From a virus, in IMG/VR virus record IMGVR_UViG_3300037346_000160, positions 1-50,175 of that record: 50,175 nt of DNA; one strand, written 5' to 3'. The translations under genes and the position numbers were made by a program. The first letter of the stretch is position 1. Each line of letters starts with the position of its first letter. Shown here piece after piece: positions 28,201-35,282 of this stretch. Below the pieces are notes generated by a model. It ran no database searches. It saw only the letters and a list, made by a program, of their open reading frames with translations, and was not told the origin of the DNA.

Positions 28201-28874
28201 TATGGCTGTCTTTCCCCAGTGTGCTTAATTATCTCCCAAAAAAATGGGCATGTAAATCTTAATCCACTTTTAACTTCCGTTACTCCATGAATATAATTTT
28301 TGTCTCCTGGGAAAAAATATGCCGATCCCCTTTTTGGCTTAAACTGCACATTTTGTTTTGGAAAATATAATTCTCCGCCTTCGTAATCATCGTTTAAATA
28401 AAATAAACTAGAAATATCATAGTTTGGAAAATCATTAGGTGTTCCAGCATCTGGCCCTTCATGAAGTTCTTTGTCTGCATGAGGTTTTTGAAATTGTCCT
28501 GGAAGCCACTTGACAATTGTAGTTCCTGTAGGATTAACTTCTACTTTATAAAAATCTTCAACAATTGGCTTTAATCTTTCAAACAGTCCTGCAATTATCG
28601 GAGAAATAGATCGATCATTCTTGTCTAAGGTTGGCTGTGTTGCAACTCGATCTTTCCAGTAATCTGAATCATAAACGACTGTTCCATTTTCATTTACATG
28701 GCTTTGAGTTACATCCCAAATAATTAAAGATTTTGCAGCCTTTTCTAAAAATAACATTTCTTCTTCTGTCATAAAATTTTGTAATTCTACAATCATATCT
28801 TTGCTATCTCCAAACCACCCAGAGGGAGTCATTGAAGGCTTTCTTACTACAACAGATGCATTTATTTTTTCCAT
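28200..28874 (-). CDS. 2-oxoglutarate/Fe(II) oxygenase 5
   Basis: A protein of 224 aa. Ligands are His132-x-Asp134 (QKPHADKEL), His196 (NYIHGV) and Arg206. Signature YLNDDYEGGELYF. It starts the five-gene oxygenase run. The start codon has no Shine-Dalgarno, but TATAAT lies five bases upstream, so the five-gene mRNA probably begins at or very near this ATG (leaderless). Catalytically complete. Confidence 0.88.
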   Translation of the reverse strand: MEKINASVVVRKPSMTPSGWFGDSKDMIVELQNFMTEEEMLFLEKAAKSLIIWDVTQSHVNENGTVVYDSDYWKDRVATQPTLDKNDRSISPIIAGLFERLKPIVEDFYKVEVNPTGTTIVKWLPGQFQKPHADKELHEGPDAGTPNDFPNYDISSLFYLNDDYEGGELYFPKQNVQFKPKRGSAYFFPGDKNYIHGVTEVKSGLRFTCPFFWEIIKHTGERQP

Positions 28875-28879
28875 GTTTT

Positions 28880-28885
28880 ATTATA
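28880..28885 (-). promoter_or_regulatory. -10 box of the oxygenase operon, leaderless start
   Basis: GA-TATAAT on the minus strand, five bases before the ATG at 28874. It would drive the five overlapping or adjacent oxygenase genes plus the methyltransferase. Confidence 0.6.
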
Positions 28886-28901
28886 TCACAGGGTTAATGC
28901 C

Positions 28902-29357
28902 CTATAAAATCCTATTTATTTCTAGTTGTTTTAAAAATCTGTCTGAACTAAATCTCCAGTTATCTTTTGCAAAGGAAGTAACAATTTTTACACATGCTTC
29001 TTCATAGTCTTCTTTATTTAATTTATTTTTTAAAGAATGAAGCACTTCAACTATATCAATATAGTTTTGTCTAACAAAAGATGGATCTCCTGCATGGTTT
29101 CTTTTTAAAACTTTTTCAACCTTATTTCCCGATGGATCATATAAAGATACGGTTAAATAGTTTTTTGCAAAACCAGCGTCCTGATACATATCATATCCTT
29201 CTAAAGCCTGTTTTTCATTATCAAAAGAAATTATTGATCTAACTGGAGACTCTTCATCTCTAGAAACTGTTATCATATAATGACTAACTTTGCCTTCTTT
29301 AGCATTTTTGATATAATCGTTTACCATGTCATCATGCGTAATTTTTAATTCATTCAT
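28902..29357 (-). CDS. Hypothetical protein within modification island
   Basis: A protein of 151 aa that I do not recognise. It is mixed alpha/beta, soluble and charged, with a C-terminal helical part (LHSLKNKLNKEDYEEACVKI). No metal-binding or nucleotide-binding motif is seen. It shares one base with the upstream DUF6065-like gene and is followed by the oxygenase promoter, so it is the end of the upstream transcription unit. Confidence 0.7.
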   Translation of the reverse strand: MNELKITHDDMVNDYIKNAKEGKVSHYMITVSRDEESPVRSIISFDNEKQALEGYDMYQDAGFAKNYLTVSLYDPSGNKVEKVLKRNHAGDPSFVRQNYIDIVEVLHSLKNKLNKEDYEEACVKIVTSFAKDNWRFSSDRFLKQLEINRIL

Positions 29358-30061
29358 TACTTACCCTTATCTTTCACTGTCAGTTTTAAAGTTTTTACTT
29401 CATGGTACCCAAGAGGCTCTTGTTTTTCATTTACAGCATTTCTATACCAATCTGTCCAGTCTCCAGATGAGTTTAACTTTTGTGCTGCACTTCCATAGGA
29501 TATGTTTGCATCAATTCTTTTTCTATCTTCATCAGAATAATCTACGATAGTAATAGTACTGTTGTTTAGTTGACTTAAAGAAATAGGAATTATTGTTGCT
29601 ACTGGAGTTCCTGCTTTAATTACCGTTTTTTTATTAGGAATCTTTGCTTTAAGTGCAAGAGGAAGAGGATTATCATAAAATGACGTACTAATCAAAGATG
29701 ACATTGTTTCAAATTCATCAGTAAAGTAGTTAACTGGGTTAATCATAAACATACTAACATCTTGTTGTGTTCTAAATATTAGTCCTGTATCAATGCTTAT
29801 TGATGATTGACCTCTTCCAGAGTAAGCACTTAATGGACTAAATATTTCAACATGACTTGAACTTTGATCATTTACTCCATCCCAAATAAATTCTATGTCT
29901 TCTTTACAAGAAAGACTATAGCCAATAACATTTGCCTGGGTTACTGGAAAACACCTATAAGCATGATTTTCAGAAGTCTTGTCCATCCAGTCTCTTTTAA
30001 TAGACATTGGAGAAAGTTCAAAAATTGCTCCTGGCATTTTTTCAACAATTATGTCATACAC
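29357..30061 (-). CDS. DUF6065-like protein A
   Basis: A protein of 234 aa. The N-terminal pattern MKRDWMD-like (KRDWMDKTSENHAYRCFPV), followed by ANVIGYSLSCKEDIEFIWDG and later IKAGTPVATIIPI, matches my recollection of the DUF6065 family of uncharacterised bacterial and phage proteins. Function is unknown; the composition suggests a beta-sandwich. It is embedded between two oxygenase genes and overlaps both neighbours by one base. A second, more divergent copy lies at 30728-31504, so the pair has probably diverged alongside the oxygenases. Confidence 0.7.
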   Translation of the reverse strand: MYDIIVEKMPGAIFELSPMSIKRDWMDKTSENHAYRCFPVTQANVIGYSLSCKEDIEFIWDGVNDQSSSHVEIFSPLSAYSGRGQSSISIDTGLIFRTQQDVSMFMINPVNYFTDEFETMSSLISTSFYDNPLPLALKAKIPNKKTVIKAGTPVATIIPISLSQLNNSTITIVDYSDEDRKRIDANISYGSAAQKLNSSGDWTDWYRNAVNEKQEPLGYHEVKTLKLTVKDKGK

Positions 30062-30717
30062 TAGTTAGACTCTTCTACGTACATTTCTGGGGTATGAAAC
30101 TTTTTATTATAATCTAACATCGTGACAATTGAATATTTAATTCCAGAAGTGACTGGCATTGCTTGGTGAGCATACATGAAGTTTGATGGAAAGATGAATA
30201 GGTCTCCTGCTTCTGGCTTAACCTTTAAATCTTGAAGCCTAAAGTATAACTCCCCGCCATCATAGTCATCATTTATATAACCAACCAAAGATACAGTGCA
30301 GTTATAAGAAAACCCATGGTCGTGGTGCTCCATAAAGTGTTGTCCTGGCCCATATTTAATAAAATTAAACGCTTCCCAATATTGAAGATTATTAATGTTA
30401 TACATTCTTGAATAATCCTGAACGACTGGAAGTTTTACATCATACAGGTCCTGCCATAAAGACTGTAGATTTAGCCCTACAGGACTTTTGTCATGCTCTA
30501 TGTCTGTTTTTTTATATTTAAAATCATTGCAGTCTCTATAATCTGGCATCAACTGTTTATACCCAACATATGCAGGCTGCCAACTATAACCAGTTTCGTC
30601 TCCTTCTGGTTTTAGATTGGCCTCAATTCTTTCTATAACGTTAATTTCTTTTTTAATAACATTTTTGTAACAAAAAATACCATTTCCAAGATCTTGTTTT
30701 TCTGTCCAGGTTTGCAT
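30061..30717 (-). CDS. 2-oxoglutarate/Fe(II) oxygenase 6
   Basis: A protein of 218 aa. Ligands are His131-x-Asp133 (FMEHHDHG), His174 (MYAHQAM), with Lys184 as the 2-oxoglutarate binder. Signature YINDDYDGGELYF. It is closest to oxygenase 7: both share RDCxDFKYK, EAFNF(I/V)KY and YNCTVS. The ATG at 30717 is chosen because AAGGAA lies six bases upstream and it avoids a long overlap with the preceding gene; a possible ATG at 30777 lacks a ribosome site. Confidence 0.87.
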   Translation of the reverse strand: MQTWTEKQDLGNGIFCYKNVIKKEINVIERIEANLKPEGDETGYSWQPAYVGYKQLMPDYRDCNDFKYKKTDIEHDKSPVGLNLQSLWQDLYDVKLPVVQDYSRMYNINNLQYWEAFNFIKYGPGQHFMEHHDHGFSYNCTVSLVGYINDDYDGGELYFRLQDLKVKPEAGDLFIFPSNFMYAHQAMPVTSGIKYSIVTMLDYNKKFHTPEMYVEESN

Positions 30718-30727
30718 AATATATTCC

Positions 30728-31504
30728 TTATCTATATTCTCTTCTTGACCAGACTTTATTTTTATAAATACCGCCATCTGGTTGACGATAAAAGTTTGCG
30801 TTATCTACCATTTTACCATACATTTCTGACTGTGCCAAAATCTCAAGTTCATGACTCCAGTTTTCTCTTTTAAATGGAAGAACTTGCAGGTAAGGCGTTC
30901 CTGCTGGAATAGTTCCTTCCCAACCATCTGCAATAAAAAAAGGAAAACTTCCAAGAAGATGAACTTTATCTGAATCAACTACTCCTGTTGTATTTATAAA
31001 TGGAAGATCAAACCTATTCATGGGTGTCATAAATAAGGCACTGTATCCATCTGGTAACTCCAAGCCCCAATCAGCAAACCAAGCAAAATGATGTTTGTAA
31101 AATCCTTTTGGATGTTCAAATTGTGGCATTGGCGGTCTTTGAGTACAAAAATCTTTATATCTTAAATCTTCAATTTTTACATTAATTATTCCTTGATCAT
31201 TTTTAAAAAAAACTAAATCGCATGGAGTTTTAAAAACATACCCAGTTGAAAATGCATCCATGATTGCAGGACAGGCTTTCCATGTTGGAATCTTTCCATA
31301 GTCGTCAACAGTTCCTTCTTTAGGAAATGGACAAACCTCTTTTGGCGCTTTATAATATTCTCCATTTGGCATTTTAGCAAATCTGTCTGCATCTTTGTAC
31401 CATTCTGGAATAACGCTTTGAGTTGATGAGGGAACGCTGATACTTTCTTTATTTAACCAAGGCCTAAATGATCTAAATATTGCTAGATTAGGCTTTTCGC
31501 TCAC
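30728..31504 (-). CDS. DUF6065-like protein B
   Basis: A protein of 258 aa with a GTG start that overlaps the upstream stop by one base (TAGTG). IPEWYKDADRFAK near the N-terminus, CPAIMDAFSTGYVFKTPCDL in the middle and TIPAGTPYLQVLPF near 215 parallel protein A (IKAGTPVATIIPI). It belongs to a phage-associated family I know only as uncharacterised. Co-transcription and alternation with oxygenases 6 and 7 suggest a partner or substrate-handling role, which is inference. Confidence 0.65.
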   Translation of the reverse strand: MSEKPNLAIFRSFRPWLNKESISVPSSTQSVIPEWYKDADRFAKMPNGEYYKAPKEVCPFPKEGTVDDYGKIPTWKACPAIMDAFSTGYVFKTPCDLVFFKNDQGIINVKIEDLRYKDFCTQRPPMPQFEHPKGFYKHHFAWFADWGLELPDGYSALFMTPMNRFDLPFINTTGVVDSDKVHLLGSFPFFIADGWEGTIPAGTPYLQVLPFKRENWSHELEILAQSEMYGKMVDNANFYRQPDGGIYKNKVWSRREYR

Positions 31505-32217
31505 TACTTATGGCCTAGTTCATTTATGTCTGTCATAACAACAACACAGTACTTTGTTCCTGACTCCATAGGCAAAGATGCATGCTCATATATATAGTTA
31601 GAAGGAAAAATGGCAATGTCTCCAACCTTTGGTTTATACACTAGGTTATCTAGTCTTGGGAACTTTAAGTCCCCACCTTCGTATTCGTCATTAATATAGA
31701 TAACGGCAGACACAGTACAATTATATGCTGGGCCATGGTCTGCGTGTATATTAAAATGAGTACCTTTTCCTTCATACTTAACAAAGTTGAATGCTTCATA
31801 ATATACAACATTTATACCCCAATATTTTGCATAGTCGTCTATACAATACTTAAGTTTTTGATATATCTCTTCATGTAGATCTATTAACTCTGAGTTATGC
31901 TCATCTCTTGTTCCCAAATTTTCTTGCTTGTATTTAAAATCAACACAGTCTCTTGCTTTTTTAATTGGTGTGGTAGAGTTTGTTACTGTTGCTTCAGACC
32001 ACTTATATTTTTTATTTGTTGATAGGTTTGATTCAAGAATATCAATATATCTATTTGCATCATTTAATGAAAATGTGTTTTGATAAACATGTAGTCCTAT
32101 TCCTAAGTTTGATACAGAAACATTGTTGTCTAAAAATCTTTTGGCAACCCTATTTGACGCTGTTTCGGATCTATCTTTTGTAAACCACGGATTAACATTT
32201 TCATCATATATTGACAT
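31504..32217 (-). CDS. 2-oxoglutarate/Fe(II) oxygenase 7
   Basis: A protein of 237 aa. Ligands are His158-x-Asp160 (FNIHADHG) and His202 (YEHASL), with Lys212 for 2-oxoglutarate. Signature YINDEYEGGDLKF. It is a close paralogue of oxygenase 6. The ATG at 32217 is preferred to an upstream GTG because ATAGGA lies just before it. The promoter is a TGG-TATACT box that doubles as one arm of a terminator hairpin. Confidence 0.87.
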   Translation of the reverse strand: MSIYDENVNPWFTKDRSETASNRVAKRFLDNNVSVSNLGIGLHVYQNTFSLNDANRYIDILESNLSTNKKYKWSEATVTNSTTPIKKARDCVDFKYKQENLGTRDEHNSELIDLHEEIYQKLKYCIDDYAKYWGINVVYYEAFNFVKYEGKGTHFNIHADHGPAYNCTVSAVIYINDEYEGGDLKFPRLDNLVYKPKVGDIAIFPSNYIYEHASLPMESGTKYCVVVMTDINELGHK

Positions 32218-32252
32218 TTTATTCCTATCTCTATTAAAGTTTTCTAAATAAA

Positions 32253-32258
32253 AGTATA
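32253..32258 (-). promoter_or_regulatory. Extended -10 box inside terminator arm
   Basis: GTGG-TATACT on the minus strand upstream of oxygenase 7. It shares its bases with the 3' arm of the hairpin at 32254-32285. Confidence 0.55.
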
Positions 32259-32285
32259 CCACACCAAAACTCTGATGTGGTATAC
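32254..32285 (-). terminator. Terminator hairpin after PFF-repeat gene
   Basis: Perfect 10-bp stem GTATACCACA / TGTGGTATAC with a 12-base loop, followed on the minus strand by TTTTATTT. On the plus strand the hairpin is followed more distantly by TTTTTT, but no plus-strand gene ends here. Confidence 0.75.
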
Positions 32286-32303
32286 CTTACTTAGTTTTTT
32301 ATA

Positions 32304-33137
32304 TTATACGGCAATTGCGAAGGATGGGAAGAATGGGAAGTACGGTGGTGCAAAGTATGGGAAGTACGGTGGGAAGAATGGGAAGAATGGTGGAAAGAAT
32401 GGTCCAAAGAATGGGAAGAATGGGAAGAATGGGAAGAACGGGAAGAATGGGAAGAATGGTGGAAAGAATGGGAAGAATGGGAAGAATGGTGGGAAGAACG
32501 GGAAGAATGGGAAGAACGGGAAGAATGGTGGGAAGAACGGTGGAGTGGTAGTAACAGAGTTAGACGCTGGAGATGTTACAGAGTTTCCGTTTGCATTAAC
32601 TGCTACAACTGTATAAGTTTGTGCTGTGTTGCCTTCTTGTGTAACTACTACAGAAGTTGATGCAGTTGATCCGCTTTTTGCATCTGAAGATGCCCAATTA
32701 TAGGATGTAATTGCAGATCCACCATTTGCTGGTGCTGTCCAAGATACTGTATCTTGATTAACTCCTGCAGTTGCTGTTGGAGCACTTAGAGTTGCTGGAA
32801 CGGTTGTTACTGTTACTGCAGCAGAGGCAGCAGATGCAGCAGAAGTTCCTGCAGCATTAGTTGCTGTTACTGTAAATGTTGGTGTTGCTCCAGAAGCAAT
32901 TCCAGTAACTGTAATTGGAGATGATGCTCCAGTTGCAGTTTGTCCAGTGCTTGCTGTTACTGTGAACGATATTGCTACTGGAGATAGCGCAGGTAAAGAA
33001 AAGGAAACGGATACAGCACCATTATTAAAGGGTCTATTAGTTCCTACATTGCTTCCAGAAACACCTGTTGGTGCTAATGGTTCTAAAAAGTCATTTGACG
33101 CTTGGGACTTTCTGCCTATCTTTTTACCTGCTGCCAT
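32304..33137 (-). CDS. Fibronectin type III protein with C-terminal Pro-Phe-Phe repeat
   Basis: A protein of 277 aa. Two FN3-like domains are visible at about 25-110 (FTVTATNAAGTSAAS) and 113-195 (WTAPANGGSAITSYNW, YTVVAVNANGNS). From about 197 to 272 the chain is almost only Pro and Phe, with blocks of PFF and PPFF, a single Gly, and PYF variants near the end. FN3 domains are common on phage virion surfaces. The PFF tail is extremely hydrophobic and proline-rich; it could be a multimerisation or tip element and is an obvious candidate substrate for the neighbouring prolyl-hydroxylase-like enzymes (inference). AAAAGGAGA precedes the ATG. Confidence 0.8.
   Translation of the reverse strand: MAAGKKIGRKSQASNDFLEPLAPTGVSGSNVGTNRPFNNGAVSVSFSLPALSPVAISFTVTASTGQTATGASSPITVTGIASGATPTFTVTATNAAGTSAASAASAAVTVTTVPATLSAPTATAGVNQDTVSWTAPANGGSAITSYNWASSDAKSGSTASTSVVVTQEGNTAQTYTVVAVNANGNSVTSPASNSVTTTPPFFPPFFPFFPFFPFFPPFFPFFPFFPPFFPFFPFFPFFPFFPFFGPFFPPFFPFFPPYFPYFAPPYFPFFPSFAIAV
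32325..32545 (-). repeat. Tandem 9-base repeat encoding Pro-Phe-Phe
   Basis: On the plus strand, units GGGAAGAAT or GGTGGAAAGAAT with small variations are repeated about twenty times, encoding PFF and PPFF on the minus strand. Such repeats can change length by slippage or recombination. Confidence 0.9.
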
Positions 33138-33166
33138 GTTAAATCTCCTTTTTTCTTATTAAATTT

Positions 33167-34714
33167 TTATGCTGTTAAATCGCCGAAAACAACCCATGTA
33201 TTTGCTGCTCTTTTGAAAAGAGTTGCAGAAGACCATGTGGTTCTTAACTTTAATCCTGGTGTTGCGTTTACTGTTACTCCTACTGCACCTGCAAATGTTA
33301 CTTGTCCAGTTGATGTCTGAAGGATATCAAGGGAAGTTCCGATTGGAAAGTTTAGTGTTTCATCAGTTGGAATTGTAAGAGTCATTGCTGATCCTGAACT
33401 CATTTCCAGTAAATTATCTCTTTCAGTTAATCCTGAAAGTGTGTAAGAGCCTGTCTTTTGAATAATAGGAGTTCTTGATGGAACACCTTCTGCTGCTTGT
33501 GTACCGTCTGAAAATACAATACCTGCTGCTGGAAGTGTTACTGTTCCAGATGCTGTAAGATTTACTACCGTCGCTGTACCAGTAAGTGCTGGTGAAGCAA
33601 GCGGGGCCTTAAGTGCTAAATTATTTGTTAATGTTGTTGAGAAGTTTGCATCATTTCCAAGAGCAGTTGCTAACTCATTAAGAGTGTCAAGTGCTTCTGG
33701 TGAAGAGGCTACAAGATTTGAAACTGCTGTTCCAACAAAAGCTGTTGTAGCAACTTGTGTGGTTGCTGTTCCTGCAGTTGCTGTTGGCGCAGTTGGTACA
33801 CCAGTAAGGGCTGGTGATTCTAGTGGGGCCTTTAGATCAAGGGCGGAGTTAACTGTAGCAGTTAAGGCAAGGGCAGATGTATCTGAAATTCCATGAACAT
33901 TTGTTGTTATACTTTTATGTGCTGCAATTGCATCATCTGCGTAAGACTTTGTTGCAACTGTTGAGTCAATGTCATAGGCTAGGCTAGTAGTATTCCAATC
34001 AATTCCAACTCCTGCAAGACTTTCTTGGTCTACAGTTGCACTATTGATTGAACTTGAAATATCTGTAAGTGTTGCAAGTACTGATGTATCTAGAATGCCA
34101 TGGATATTTGTTGTTAAAAGATTATGAGCATTTAAGGCATCTGCTGCCTGACTTGCAAAATCTGCATCTGCTGCATCTGCGTAAGACTTTGTTGCAAGTA
34201 GTGCTGTATCTGCAATACCATGAATAGATGTTGTGTCTGACTGATGGGCTGATACTGCACCAGTAACTGAATCTTCAAGGTTTAATGCTGTAACAAGAAC
34301 TGCAGTATCTGCAATACCATGAACATCTATTGTTATACTTTTATGTGCTGCAATTGCATCATCTGCGTAAGACTTTGTTGCAAGTAATGCTGTATCTGGA
34401 ATACCATGAATAGATGTTGTGCTTGATAGGTGTGCACCTAAATCATTTCCAACTGTTACAAAGAAATTTGGGTCATCACCCATTGCTGCTGCTAACTCAT
34501 TAAGAGTGTTTAGAAGATCTGGGGCTCCGTCAATGAGTGCTGCTAATTCTCCTGCATTAGCAAAATATGTTAGGGCTGCCCAGTTTGATGAGCCATTACC
34601 CATCTTAAATTTACTTGTATCGGTTTCAAAACCAATTTCTCCTGCTGCTAATACTGGGTTTGCAGCCGTCCATTGTGCTGCAGTGCCTCTGCGCTGTTGC
34701 ATTCTTGTTGCCAT
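33167..34714 (-). CDS. Tail fibre protein with tropism-determinant-like N-terminus
   Basis: A protein of 515 aa. Residues 1-50 (MATRMQQRRGTAAQWTAAN, GEIGFETDTSKFKMGNGS) resemble the N-terminal domain seen on many phage fibres, including the major tropism determinant. The middle contains four or more copies of an IHGI-(A/P/L)-DT-(A/S)-(V/L)-L unit with KSYADDAIAAHKS, likely a repeating fibre shaft, and a TLNELA-A-(M/L)-G-(D/N)-D motif that occurs twice. The last 100 residues form a beta domain that recurs in the 42619-44007 protein (ending WVVFGDL / WVLFGDI). AAGGAGA precedes the ATG. Confidence 0.85.
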   Translation of the reverse strand: MATRMQQRRGTAAQWTAANPVLAAGEIGFETDTSKFKMGNGSSNWAALTYFANAGELAALIDGAPDLLNTLNELAAAMGDDPNFFVTVGNDLGAHLSSTTSIHGIPDTALLATKSYADDAIAAHKSITIDVHGIADTAVLVTALNLEDSVTGAVSAHQSDTTSIHGIADTALLATKSYADAADADFASQAADALNAHNLLTTNIHGILDTSVLATLTDISSSINSATVDQESLAGVGIDWNTTSLAYDIDSTVATKSYADDAIAAHKSITTNVHGISDTSALALTATVNSALDLKAPLESPALTGVPTAPTATAGTATTQVATTAFVGTAVSNLVASSPEALDTLNELATALGNDANFSTTLTNNLALKAPLASPALTGTATVVNLTASGTVTLPAAGIVFSDGTQAAEGVPSRTPIIQKTGSYTLSGLTERDNLLEMSSGSAMTLTIPTDETLNFPIGTSLDILQTSTGQVTFAGAVGVTVNATPGLKLRTTWSSATLFKRAANTWVVFGDLTA

Positions 34715-34755
34715 AGTTTATTTCTCCTTATGGGGGCTGCCCATTTACTTATTTT

Positions 34756-34761
34756 ATTATA
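34756..34761 (-). promoter_or_regulatory. -10 box before tropism-type fibre gene
   Basis: GT-TATAAT on the minus strand about 42 bases upstream of the ATG at 34714; the leader has a GGGCAGCCCCC stretch and an AAGGAGA site. Confidence 0.45.
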
Positions 34762-34772
34762 ACATCTATTTA

Positions 34773-35225
34773 TTAATTGAAATTATCTACTACACTACCG
34801 CCATCAAATACAACTGTCCATACTGATGTGTCTGGGCCACCTGCATCTAAACCTGCCCCTTGTGGGCTATTAAATGATCCACCTTCATAGAACTGTGAAA
34901 TAATAAATCCTGTTCCGTCAATTGCTGTATCGTGGATGTGCTGAGGAAGAGTCAAAGTATCATCAACAGTTGCCTGTGTATACCAACTTCCATTATAATA
35001 AAAATTAATTCTGTTTGTTAAAGTATCAAGCCATTGAGTTCCATTATTAGGATTTTCTGGAGCAGTTAGTCCTACTGCCATTGTTACTAAAGCATCTACA
35101 TATGTTTTTGTTGCTGCATGGTTTGCAAGTGTAGGTGCTCCTACTGTTACTGCTCCTCCAAATGTGCCGCCATTTGCTACGGCCAATCCATTCTTTACTT
35201 TAAAGTCTTTGTCTACTGTTGCCAT
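34773..35225 (-). CDS. Short fibre protein (150 aa)
   Basis: The first 15 residues, MATVDKDFKVKNGLAV, match the start of the next fibre upstream (MATVNKDFKIKQGLIV), which suggests a shared attachment module. A THxATK-type segment (NHAATKTYVDALV) and NGTQWLDTLTNRINFYYNGSW follow, common in phage fibres. The ATG at 35225 is chosen because GGAGG lies eight bases upstream. A role as an accessory fibre or tip protein is inferred. Confidence 0.75.
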   Translation of the reverse strand: MATVDKDFKVKNGLAVANGGTFGGAVTVGAPTLANHAATKTYVDALVTMAVGLTAPENPNNGTQWLDTLTNRINFYYNGSWYTQATVDDTLTLPQHIHDTAIDGTGFIISQFYEGGSFNSPQGAGLDAGGPDTSVWTVVFDGGSVVDNFN

Positions 35226-35282
35226 ATTTAGTGCCTCCATGTTTTGGGGGATTTTGAAAGGATCCCCCTAACCTTTAATAAT

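Noticed and set aside
32275-32616. Plus-strand frame rich in Lys-Asn-Gly repeats opposite the PFF region
   Set aside because: It is the mirror of the repeat on the opposite strand; no ribosome site or promoter supports it, and the minus-strand FN3 protein explains the DNA.
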